Source: Symsagittifera roscoffensis (Eukaryota; Xenacoelomorpha; Acoela; Convolutidae). From it: a DNA stretch of 64,000 bases. Below the pieces are notes generated by a model. The model searched no databases. It had not been told where the DNA came from and saw only the letters and a list, made by a program, of their open reading frames with translations. A program made the position numbers and the translations under genes. The stretch lies in assembly GCF_963678635.1 (NCBI RefSeq), contig NC_087066.1, forward strand, positions 40,261,223 through 40,325,222. Reading direction: 5' to 3'. Shown here piece by piece: positions 32,271 to 45,089 of the stretch (within the stretch, counting starts at the first letter, position 1; each line of letters opens with the position of its first letter).

Positions 32271-35200
32271 ACTTGTATCTCTTTAATTTTGTGTTTTGAA
32301 TGGCTGCTCTCATCATTAATCCCCTCTTATTTTTCCTCCCAACCCTGATTGATGGGTGTTGTGTACCATGAATGTTTTTCTGTGATGATTATAACCTGTG
32401 TCTCTTTTTTTGTGTTTTGAAAGGCTGCTTTCATGATTACTCCCCTCTTCTTTTTCCTCCCAACCCTGATTAGTTGGTAGTGTGTACCTTGAAAGTTTTT
32501 CTTTGATGATTGAAACTTGTGTCTCTTTTTGTTTATTGAATGGCTGCGTTCATCCTTAATCCCCTCTTATTTTTCCTCCCAACCCTGATTAGTGGGTGTT
32601 GTGTACCTTGATTGTTTTTCTGTGATGATTGAAACTTGTGTCTCTTTTATTTTATGTTTTGAATAGCTGCTTTCATGGTTACTCTCCTCTTCTTTTTCCT
32701 CCCACACCTGATTAGTAGGTGGTGTGTACCTTGAATGTTTTTCTTTGATGATATAAACTTGTATCTCTTTAATTTTGTGTTTTGAATGGCTGCTTTCATC
32801 AATACTCCCCTCTTATTTTTCCTCGCAACCCTGATTAGTGGGTGTTGTGTACTTGGAAGTTTTTTTTTGTGATGATTGAAACTTGTGTCTCCTTCTTTTG
32901 TGTTTTGAGTGGCTGCTGTCATCATTACTCCCTTCTTCTTTTTCCTCCCACACCTGATTAGTGGGTGGTGTGTACCTTGAATGTTTCTTTTGATGATATA
33001 AACTTATCTCTCTTTAATTTTGTGTTTTTAATGGCTGTTTTCATCATTAATCCCCTCTAATTTTTCCTCCCAACCCTGATTGATGGGTGTTGTGTACCAT
33101 GAATGTTTTTCTGTGATGATTATAACCTGTGTCTCTTTTTTGTGTTTTGAAAGGCTGGTTTCATGATTACTCCCCTCTTCTTTTTCCTCCCAACCCTGAT
33201 TAGTTGGTAGTGTGTACCTTGAAAGTTTTTCTTTGATGATTGAAACTTGTGTCTCTTTTTGTTTTTTGAATGGCTGCTTTCATCATTACTCCCCTCTTAT
33301 TTTTCCACCCAACCCTGATTAGTGGGTGGTGTGTACCTTGAAAGTTTTTCTTTGTTGATTGAAACTTGTGTCTCTTTTTGTTTTTTGAATGGCTGCTTTC
33401 ATCATTACTCCCCTCTTATTTTTCCTCCCAACCCTGATTAATGGGTGTTGTGTACCTTGAATGATTTTCTGTGATGATTGAAACTTGTGTCTCCTTTTTG
33501 TGTTTTGAATGGCTGCTTTTATCATTACTGCCCTCTTCTTTTTCCTCCCAACCCTGATTAGTGGTTGGTCTGTACCTTGAATGTTTTTCTTTGATGCTTG
33601 AAACTTGTGTCACTCTTGTTTTATGTTTTGAATGGCTGCTTTGATCATTACTCCCCTCTTATTTTTCCTCTCAACCTTGATTAGTGGTTGTTGTGTAACT
33701 TGATTGTTTTTCTGTGATGATTGAATCTTGTGTCTCTTTTATTTTATGTTCTGAATAGCTGCTTTCATGGTTACTCTCCTCTTCTTTTTACTCCCACACC
33801 TGATTAGTAGGTGGTGTGTACCTTGAATGTTTTTCTTTGATGATATAAAATTGTATCTCTTTAATTTTGTGTTTTGAATGGCTGCTTTCATCAATACTCC
33901 CCTCCTATTTTTCCTCGCAACCCTGATTAGTGGGTGTTGTGTATTTGGAAGTTTTTCTGTGATGATTGAAACTTGTGTCTCTTTCTTTTGTGTTTTGAGT
34001 GGCTGCTTTCATCATTACTCCCTTCTTCTTTTTCCTCCCAACCCTGATTAATGGGTGTTGTGTACCTTGAATGATTTTCTTTGAAGATTGAAACTTGTGT
34101 CATTCTTATTTTGTGTTTTGAATGGCTGCTCTCATCATTAATCCCCTCTTATTTTTCCTCCCAACCCTGATTGATGGGTGTTGTGTACCATGAATGTTTT
34201 TCTGTGATGATTATAACCTGTGTCTCTTTTTTTGTGTTTTGAAAGGCTGCTTTCATGATTACTCCCCTCTTCTTTTTCCTCCCAACCCTGATTAGTTGGT
34301 AGTGTGTACTTTGAAAGTTTTTCTTTGATGATTGAAACTTGTGTCTCTTTTTGTTTTTTGAATGGCTGCTTTCATCATTACTCCCCTCTTATTTTTCCTT
34401 CCAACCCTGATTAATGGGTGTTGTGTACCTTGAATGATTTTCTGTGATGATTGAATTTTGTGTCTTTTTTTTTGTGTTTTGAATGGCTGCTTTTATCATT
34501 ACTGCCCTCTTCTTTTTCCTCCCAACCCTGATTAGTGGTTGGTCTGTACCTTGAATGTTTTTCTTTGATGCTTGAAACTTGTGTCACTCTTGTTTTATGT
34601 TTTGAATGGCTGCTTTGATCATTACTCCCCTCTTATTTTTCCTCTCAACCCTGATTAATGGGTGTTGTGTACCTTGATTGTTTTTCTGTGATGATTGAAA
34701 CTTGTGTCTCTTTTATTTTATGTTTTGAATAGCTGCTTTCATGGTTACTCTCCTCTTCTTTTTCCTCCCACACCTGATTAGTAGGTGGTGTCTACCTTGA
34801 ATGTTTTTCTTTGATGATATAAACTTGTATCTCTTTAATTTTGTGTTTTGAATGGCTGCTTTCATTAATACTCCCCTCTTATTTTTCCTCGCAACCCTGA
34901 TTAGTGGGTGTTGTGTACTTGGAAGTTTTTCTTGATGATTGAAACTTGTGTATCTTTCTTTTGTGTTTTGAGTGGCTGCTTTCATCATTACTCCCTTCTT
35001 CTTTTTCCTCCCACACCTGATTAGTGGGTGGTGTGTACCTTTAATGTTTTTTCCTTGATGATTGAAACTTGTGTAGCTTTTTTTTGTGTTTTGAATGGCT
35101 GCTTCCATCATTACTCGCCCCTTCTTTTTCCTCCCACACCTGATTAGTGGGTGGTGTGTACCTTGAATGTTTCTTTCGATGATATAAACTTATCTCTCTT

Positions 35201-38200
35201 TAATTTTGTATTTTTAATGACTGTTTTCATCATTAATCTCTTCTTCTTTTTCCACTCAACCCTGATTAGTGGGTGGTGTGTACCATGAATGTTTTTCTGT
35301 GAGGATTATAACCTGTGTCTCTTTTTTTGTGTTTTGAAAGGCTGCTTTCATGATTACTCCCCTCTTCTTTTTCCGCCCAAACCTTGTTAGTGGGTGTTGT
35401 GTACCTTGGATATTTTTCTATGAAGATTGAAACTTGCGTCAGTCATTTTTTGTGTTTTGAATGGCTGCTTTCATCATTACTCCCCTCTTATTTTTCCTCC
35501 CAACCCTGATTAATGGGTGTTGTGTACCTTGAATGATTTTCTGTGATGATTACAACTTGTGTCTCTTTTTTTGTGTTTTGAATGGCTGCTTTTATCATTA
35601 CTCCCCTCTTATTTTTCCTCTCAACCCTGATTAGTGGGTGTTGTGTACCTTGATTGTTTTTCTGTGATGATTGAAACTTGTGTCTCTTTTATTTTATGTT
35701 TTGAATAGCTGCTTTCATGGTTATTCTCCTCTTCTTTTTCTTCCCACACCTGATTAGTAGGTGGTGTGTACCTTGAATGTTTTTCTTTGATGATATAAAC
35801 TTGTATCTCTTTAATTTTGTGTTTTGAACGGCTGCTTTCATTATTTTTCTCCTCTTCTTTTTCCGCCCAACCCTGATTGGTGGGTGGTGTGTAACTTGAA
35901 TATTTTTCTTTGAAGATTGAAACTTGTGTCACTCTTATTTTGTGTTTTGAATGGCTGCTTTCATCAATACTCCCCTCTTACTTTTCCTCCCAGCCCTGAT
36001 TAGTAGGTGGTGTGTACCTTGAATGTTTTTCTTTGATGATTTAAACTTGTGTCTCTTTTTTTGTGTTTTGAGTGGCTGCTTTCATTATTACTCCCTTCTT
36101 ATTTTTCCTCCCAACCCTGATTAGTGGGTGTTGTGTACCATGAATGTTTTTCTGTTATGAATATAACCTGTGTCTCTTTTTTTTAGTTTTGAATGGCTGC
36201 CTTCATCATTACTCCCCTCTTCTTTTTCCGCCCAACCCTGATTAGTGGGTGGTGTGAACCTTGAATATTTTTCTATGAAGATTGAAACTTGTGTCAGTCA
36301 TTTTTTGTGTTTTGAACGGCTGCTTCCATGATTTTCCCCCCTTCTTTTTCCGCCCAACCCTGATTAGTGGGTGTTGTGTACCTTGATTGTTTTTCTGTGA
36401 TGATTGAAACTTGTGTCTCTTTTATTTTATGTTTTGAATAGCTGCTTTCATGGTTACTCTCCTCTTCTTTTTCCTCCCACACCTGATTAGTAGGTGGTGT
36501 GTACCTTGAATGTTTTTCTTTGATGATATAAACTTGTATCTCTTTAATTTTGTGTTTTGAACGGCTGCTTTCATCATTACCCCCCCTTCTTTTTCCGACC
36601 AACCCTGATTCGTGGGTGGTGTGTAACTTGAATATTTTTCTTTGAATTTTGAAAATTGTGTCACTCTTATTTTTTGTTTTGAATGGCTGCTTTCATCAAT
36701 ACTCCCCTCTTATTTTTCCTCGCAACCCTGATTAGTGGGTGTTGTGTACTTGGAAGTTTTTCTGTGATGATTGAAACTTGTGTCTCTTTTTTTTTGTGTT
36801 TTGAGTGGCTGCTTTCATCACTACTCCCTTCTTCTTTTTCCTCCCAGCCCTGATTAGTGGGTGGTATGTACCTTGAATGTTTTTCTTTGATGATTGAAAC
36901 TTGTGTAGCTTTTTTTTGTGTTTTGAATGGCTGCTTTCATCATTACTCCCCTCTTCTTTTTCCGCCCAACCCTTGTTAGTGGGTGTTGTGTACCTTGGAT
37001 ATTTTTCTATGAAGATTGAAACTTGCGTCAGTCATTTTTTGTGTTTTGAATGGCTGCTTTCATCATTACTCCCCTCTTATTTTTCCTACCAACCCTGATT
37101 AATGGGTGTTGTGTACCTTGAATGATTTTCTGTGATGATTGCAACGTGTGTCTCTTTCTTTTGTGTTTTGAATGGCTGCTTTTATCATTACTCCCCTCTT
37201 ATTTTTCCTCTCAACCCTGATTAGTGGGTGTTGTGTACCTTGATTGTTTTTCTGTGATGATTGAAACTTGTGTCTCTTTTATTTTATGTTTTGAATAGCT
37301 GCTTTCATGGTTATTCTCCTCTTCTTTTTCCTCCCACACCTGATTAGTAGGTGGTTTTTTACCTTGAATGTTTTTCTTTGATGATATAAACGTGTATCTC
37401 TTTAATTTTGTGTTTTGAACGGCTGCTTTCATTATTTTTCTCCTCTTCTTTTTCCGCCCAACCCTGATTGGTGGGTGGTGTGTAACTTGAATATTTTTCT
37501 TTGAAGATTGAAACTTGTGTCACTCTTATTTTGTGTTTTGAATGGCTGCTTTCGTCAATACTCCCCTCTTACTTTTCCTCCCAGCCCTGATTAGTAGGTG
37601 GTGTGTACCTTGAATGTTTTTCTTTGATGATTTAAACTTGTGTCTCTTTTTTTGTGTTTTGAGTGGCTGCTTTCATGATTACTCCCTTCTTATTTTTCCT
37701 CCCAACCCTGATTAGTGGGTGTTGTGTACCATGAATGTTTTTCTGTTATGAATATAACCTGTGTCTCTTTTTTTTTAGTTTTGAATGGCTGCCTTCATCA
37801 TTACTCCCCTCTTCTTTTTCCGCCCAACCCTGATTAGTGGGTGGTGTGGACCTTGAATATTTTTCTATGAAGATTGAATTTTGTGTCAGTCATTTTTTGT
37901 GTTTTGAATGGCTGCTTTCATCATTACTCCCCTCTTATTTTTCCTCTCAATCCTGATTAGTGGGTGTTGTGTACCTTGAATGTTTTTCTGTGATGATTGA
38001 AACTTGTGTCTCTTTTATTTTTGTGTTTTGAATGGCTGCTTTTATCATTACTGCCCTCATCTTTTTCCTCCCAACCCTGATTAGTGGTTGGTGTGTACCT
38101 TGAAAGTTTTTCTTTGAAGCTTGAAACGTGGGTCAGTCATTTTTTGTGGTTTGAATGGCTGCTTTCATCATTACTCTCCTCTTATTTTTCCTCTCGACCC

Positions 38201-41200
38201 TTATTAGTGGGTGTTGTGTACCTTGAAAGTTTTTCTGTGATGATTGAAACTTGTGTCTCTTTTTTTGAGTTTTGAGTGGCTGCTTTCATAATTACTCCCT
38301 TCTTGTTTTTCCTCCCAACCCTGATTAACGGGTGGTGTGTACCTTGAATGTTTTTCTTTGATGATTGAAACTTGTGTCTCTTTTTTTTGTGTTTTGAATG
38401 GCTGCTTTCATTGTTAATCCCCTCTTCTTTTTCCGCCCAACCCTGATTAGTGGGTGGTGTGTACCTTGAATGTTTTTCTATGAAGATTGAAACTTGTGTC
38501 AGTCATTTTTTGTGTTTTGAATGGCTGCCTTCATCATTACTCCCCTCTTATTTTTCCTTTCAACCCTGATTAGCGGGTGTTGTGTACCTTGAATGTTTTT
38601 CTGTGATGATTGAAACTTGTGTCTATTTTATTTTTGTGTTTTGAATGGTTGCTTTTATCATTACTGCCCTCTTCTTTTTCCTCCCGACCCTGATTAGTGG
38701 TTGGTGTGTACCTTGAATGTTTTTCTTTGAAGCATGAATTTTGTGTCAATCTTATTTTGTGTTTTGAATGGCTGCTTTGATCATTACTCCCCTCTTATTT
38801 TTCCTCTCAACCCTGATTAGTGGGTGTTGTGTAACTTGAATGTTTTCCTGTGATGATTGAAACTTGTGTCTCTTTTATTTTATGTTTTGAATAGCTGCTT
38901 TAATGGTTAATCTCCTCTTCTTCTTCCTCCCACACCTGATTAGTAGGTGGTGTGTACCTTGAATGTTTTTCTGTGATGATTGAAACTTGTGTCTCTTTCA
39001 ATTTGTGTTTTGAATGGCTGCTTTCATAAATAATCCCCTCTTGTTTTTCCGCCCAACCCTGATTAGTGGGTGGTGTGTACCTTGAATGTTTTTCTTTGAT
39101 GATATAAACTTGTATCTCTTTATTTTTGTGTTTTGAACGGCTGCTTTCACCATTGTTTACCCTTCTTTTTCCACCCAACCCTGATTGGTGGGTGGTGTGT
39201 AACTTGAATATTTTTCTTTGAAGATTGAAAATTGTGTAACTCCTATTTTGTGTTTTGAATGGCTGCTTTCATAAATACTCCCCTCTTATTTTTCCTCCCA
39301 ACCCTGATTAGTGGGTGTTGTGTACCTTGGAAATTTTTCTGTGATGATTGAAACTTGTGTCTCCTATTTTTGTGTTTTGACTGGCTGCTTTAATTATTAC
39401 TCCCTTCTTCTTTTTCCTCCCAGCCCTGATTAGTGGGTGGTGTGTACCTTGAATGTTTTTCTTTGATGATTGAAACTTGTGTCTCTCTTTCTTTTGTGTT
39501 TTGAATGGCTGCTTTCATCGTTACTCGCCCCTTCTTTTTCCTACCAAACCTGATTAGTGGGTGGTGTGTACCTTGAAAGTTTTCTTTTCATGATATAAAC
39601 TTGTATCTTTTTAATTTTGTGTTTTGAATGGCTGCTTTCATCATTAATCCCTTCTTCTAATTCCGCCAAACCCTGATTAGTGGGTGGTGTGTACCTTGAA
39701 TAATTTTCTTTAAGGATTGAAACTTGTGTCACTCTTATTTTGTGTTTTGAATGGCTGCTTTCATCAATACTACCCTCTAATTTTTCCTCCCAACCCTGAT
39801 TAGTGGGTGTTGTGTACCTTGGAAGTTTTTCTGTGATGATTGAAACTTGTGTCTCTTTTTTTGTGTTTTGAGTGGCTGCTTTCATTATTACTCCCTTCTT
39901 ATTTTTCCTCCCAACCCTGATTAATGGGTGTTGTGTAACTTGGAAGTTTTTCTGTGATGATTGAAGTTTGTGTCTCTTTTATTTGATGTTTTGAATTGCT
40001 GCTTCCATGGTTACTCCTCTCTTCTTTTTCCTCCCACACCTGATTAGTAGGTGGTGTGTACCTTGAATGTTTTTCTTTGAAGATTGAAACTTGTGTCAAT
40101 CTTTTTATGTGTTTTGAAGGGCTGCTTTCATCATTACTCCCCTCTTATTTTTCCTCCCAACCCTGATTAATGGGCGGTGTGTACCTTGAATATTTTTCTA
40201 TGAAGATTGAAACTTGTGTCAGTCATTTTTTGTGTTTTGAAGGGCTGCTTTCATCATTACTCCCCTCTTATTTTTCCTCCCAACCCTGATTAATGGATGT
40301 TGCGTACGTTGATTGTTTTTCTGTGATGGTTGAAACTTGTGTCTCTCTTTTTTTGTGTTTTGAATGGCTGCTTTTATCGTTACTGCCCTCTTTTTTTCCC
40401 TCCCAACCCTGATTAGTTGGTGGTGTGTAAAAGGCAAACTTCCGCCCAACCCTGATTAGTGGGAGGTGTGAACATTGAATGTTTTCCTTTGATGATTGAA
40501 TTTGTGTCTATTTTTTGTTTTGAGTGGCTGCTTTCATTATTACTCCCTTCCTATTTTTCCTCCCAACCCTGATTAGTGGGCGGTGTGTACCTTGAATATT
40601 TTTCTATGAAGATTGAAACTTGTGTCAGTCATTTTTTGTGTTTTGAAGGGCTGCTTTCATCATTACTCCCCTCTTATTTTTCCTCCCAACCCTGATTAAT
40701 GGATGTTGCGTACGTTGATTGTTTTTCTGTGATGGTTGAAACTTGTGTCTCTCTTTTTTTGTGTTTTGAATGGCTGCTTTTATCGTTACTGCCCTCTTTT
40801 TTTCCCTCCCAACCCTGATTAGTGGTTGGTGTGTACCTTGAAAGTTTTTCTTTGATGCTTGAAACTTGTGTCACTCTTATTTTGCGTTTTGAATTGCTGC
40901 TTTGATCATTACTCACCTCTTATTTTTCCTCCCAACCATGATTAGTGGGTGTTGTTTACCTTGGAAGTTTTTTTGTGACGATAGAAACTTGTGTCTCTTT
41001 TTTTTGTGTTTTGAGTGGCTGGTTTCTTTTTTACTCCCTTCTTATTTTTCCTCCCAAGCCTGATTAATGGGTGTTGTGTACCATGAATGTTTTTCTGTGA
41101 TGATTGTAACCTGGGTCTCTTTTTTGTGTTTTGAATGGCTGCTTTTATCATTACTCCCCTCTTCTCTTTCCTCCCAACCCTGATTAGTGGGAGGTGTGTA

Positions 41201-41989
41201 CCTTGAAAGTTTTTCTTTGATGATTGAAACTTGTGTCTTTTTTATGTTTTGAATGGCTGCTTTCATCATTACTCCCCTTTTTTTGCTCCCAACGCTGATT
41301 AGTGGGTGGTGTGTACCTTGAATGTTTTCTTTTGATGATATAAACTTGTATCGTTTTAATTTTGTGTTTTGAATGGCTGCTGTCATCGTTAATTACCTCT
41401 TCTTTTTCCGCTCAACCCTGTTTAGTGGGTGGTGTTGTACCTTGAATAATTTTCTATGAAGATTGAAACTTGTGTCAGTCTTATTTTTGTGTTTTGAATG
41501 GCTGCTTTCATCATTACTCGCCTCTTCTTTTTCCACGCAACCCTGTCTAGTGGGTGGTGTGTACCTTGAATGTTTTCTTTTGATGATATAAACTTGTATC
41601 TCTTTAGTTTTGTGTTTTCAATGGCTGCTTTCATCGTTAATCCCCTCTTTTTTTTCCGCCCAACCCCGTTTTGTGGATGGTGTGTACCTTGAATATTTTT
41701 CTATGAAGATTGAAATTTGTGTCAGTCTTTTTTTTTGTGTTTTGAATGGCTGCTTTCATCATTACTCTTCTCCTATTTTTCCTCCCAACCCTGATTAGTG
41801 GGTGTTGTGCACCTTGAATGTTTTTCTGTGATGATTGTAACATGTGTCTCTTTTTTGTGTTTTGAATGGCTGCTTTCATCATTACTACCCTCTTCTTTTT
41901 CTTACCAAACCTGATTAGTGGGTGGTGTGTACCTTGAAAGTTTTATTTTCATGATATAAACTTGTATCTTTTTAATTTTGTTTTTTGAA

Positions 41990-44190
41990 TGGCTGCTTTC
42001 ATCGTTAATCCCCTCTTCTTTTTCCGCCCAACCCTGATTAGTGGGTGGTGTGTACCTTGAATGTTTCTCTATGAAGATTGAAACTTGTGTCAGTCTTTTT
42101 TTTGTGTTTTGAATGGCTGCTTTCATCATTACTCCCCTCTTCTTTTTCCACGCAACCCTGACTAGTGGGTGGTGTGTACCTTGATAGTTTTCTTTTCATG
42201 ATATAAACTTGTATCTTTTTAATTTTGTGTTTTGAATGGCTGCTTTCATCGTTAATCCCCTCTTCTTTTTCCGCCCAACCCTGATTAGTGGGTGGTGTGT
42301 ACCTTGAAATTTTCTCTAGGAAGATTGAAACTTGCGTCAGTCTTTTTTTTGTGTTTTGAATGGCTGCTTTCATCATTACTTCCCTCTTAAGTTTCCTCCC
42401 AACCTTGATTAAAGGGTGTTGTGTACCTTGAATATTTTTCTGTGCTGATTGAAACATGTGTCTCTTTTTTTTGTCTTTTGAATGGCTGCTTTCATCATTA
42501 CTCCCCTTTTCTTTTTTATCTCAACCCTGATTAGTGGGTGGTGCGTACCTTGAATGTTTTCTTTTGATGATATAAACTTGTAGCTTTTCAATTTTGTGCT
42601 TTGAATGAGGGCTTTCATCGTTAATACCCTCTTCTTTTCCCGCCCAATCCTGATTAGTGGGTGGTGTGTACCTTGAATATTTTCTTTTGATGATATAAAC
42701 TTGTATCTCATTAATTTTGTGTTTTGAATGGCTGCTTTCATCGTTAATCCCCTCTTCTTTTTCCGCCCAACCCTGATTAAAGGGTGATGTGTACCTTGAA
42801 TGTTTTTCTGTGCTGATTGAAACCTGGGTCTCTTTTTTGTATTTTGAATGGCTGCTTTCATCATTACTCCCCTTTTCTTTTTTATCTCAACCCTGATTAG
42901 TGAGTGGTGCGTACCTTGAATGTTTTCTTTTGATGATTTAAACTTGTATCTTTTCAATTTTGTGCTTTGAATGAGGGCTTTCATCGTTAATCCCCTCTTC
43001 TTTTTCCGCCCAACCCTGATTAGTGGGTGGTGTGTACCTTGAATATTTTTCTATGAAGATTGAAACTTGTGTCACTCTTATTTTGTGTTTTGAATGGCTG
43101 CTTTCATCGTTAATCCCCTCTTTTTTTTCCGCCCAACCCTGATTAGTGGGTGGTGTGTACCTTGAATGTTTCTCTATGAAGATTGAAACTTGTGTCAGTC
43201 TTTTTTTTGTGTTTTGAATGGCTGCTTTCATCATTACTCCCCTCTTCTTTTTCCACGCAACCCTGACTAGTGGGTGGTGTGTACCTTGATAGTTTTCTTT
43301 TCATGATATAAACTTGTATCTTTTTAATTTTGTGTTTTAAATGGCTGCTTTCATCGTTAATCCCCTCTTCTTTTTCCGCCCAACCCTGATTAGTGGGTGG
43401 TGTGTACCTTGAAATTTTATCTAGGAAGATTGAAACTTGTGTCAGTCTTTTTTTTTGTGTTTTGAATGGCTGCTTTCATCATTACTCCCCTCTTAAGTTT
43501 CCTCCCAACCTTGATTAAAGGGTGTTGTGTACCTTGAATATTTTTCTGTGCTGATTGAAAACTGTGTCTCTTTTTTTGTCTTTTGAATGGCTGCTTTCAT
43601 CATTACTCCCCTTTTCTTTTTTATCTCAACCCTGATTAGTGGGTGGTGCGTACCTTGAATGTTTTCTTTTGATGATATAAACTTATAGCTTTTCAATTTT
43701 GTGCTTCGAATGAGGGCTTTCATTGTTAATCCCCTCTTCTTTTCCCGCCCAATCCTGATTAGTGGGTGGTGTGTACCTTGAATATTTTTTTTTGATGATA
43801 TAAACTTGTATCTCTTTAATTTTGTGTTTTGAATGGCTGCTTTCATCGTTAATCCCCTCTTCTTTTTCCGCCCAACCCTGATTAAAGGGTGTTGTGTACC
43901 TTGAATGTTTTTCTGTGCTGATTGAAACCTGGGTCTCTTTTTTGTATTTTGAATGGCTGCTTTCATCATTACTCCCCTTTTCTTTTTTATCTCAACCCTG
44001 ATTAGTGGGTGGTGCGTACCTTGATTGTTTTCTTTTGATGATTTAAACTTGTATCTTTTCAATTTTGTGCTTTGAATGAGGGCTTTCATCGTTAATCCCC
44101 TCTTCTTTTTCCGCCCAACCCTGATTAGTGGATGGTGTGTACCTTGAATATTTTTCTATGAAGATTGAAACTTGTGTCACTCTTATTTTG
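41990..44190. repeat. 9-monomer higher-order repeat (period ~1,106 bp), two copies
   Basis: Distinct variant words recur at a 1,105-1,106-base offset: TTAAGTTTCC at 42387 and 43493, and GAATGTTTCTCTATGAAG at 42059 and 43164. The GAATGAGGGCTTTCAT variant shows the same order. 1,106 is nine monomers. Confidence 0.75.
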
Positions 44191-45089
44191 TGTTTTGAAT
44201 GGCTGCTTCGATCATTACTCCCATCTCATTTTTCTTGCCAACCCTGATTAGTGGGTGTTGTGTACCTTGAATGTTTTTATGTGCTGATTGAAACTCGTTT
44301 CTCTTTTATTTTGTGTTTTGAATTGCTGCTTTCATCATTACTCTCCTCTTCTTTTTCCTCCCAACCCTGATTAGTGGGTGGTATGTACCTTGAATTTTTT
44401 CTTTTGATGATATAAACTTGTATCTCATTTATTTTGTGTTTTGAATGGCTGCTTTCATAAATAATCCCCTCTTGTTTTTCCGCCCAACCCTGATTAGTGG
44501 GTGGTGTGTACCTTGAATGTTTTTCTGTGATGATTGAAACTTGTGTCTGTTTTGTTTTGTTTTTTAAATAGCTGCTTTCATCTTTAGTCTCCTCTTCTTT
44601 TTCCTAGCAACGCTGTGGATTAGTGGCTGGTGTGTACATTCAATAATTTCTTTTGATGATAAAAACTTGTATCACAATAGTTTTGTGTTTCGAATGGCTG
44701 CTTTCATCGTTAATCCATGTTTCTTTTTCCGCCTAACCCTGATTAGTGGGTAGTGTGTACCTTAAATATTTTTCTTTGAAGATTGAAACTTGTGTTACTC
44801 TTATCTGTGTTTTGAATGGCTGATTTCATCATTACTCCCCTCTTATTTTTCCTCCCAACCCTGATTAGTGGGTGTTGTGTACCTTGAATGTTTTTCTTTG
44901 ATTGAAACTTGTGTCTCTTTTTTTTGTTTTGAATGGCTGCTTTCATCAATACTCCCCTCTTCTTTTTCCTCCCAACCCTGATTAGTGGGTGGTATGTACC
45001 TTGAATTTTTTCCTTTGATGATATAAACTTGTATCTCATTTATTTTGTGTTTTGAATGGCTGCTTTCATCGTTAATCCCCTCTTCTTTT

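Noticed and set aside
32007-32316. Minus-strand ORFs encoding Met-Tyr-Val-Cys repeats
   Set aside because: They are three-frame translations of the ATAC microsatellite.
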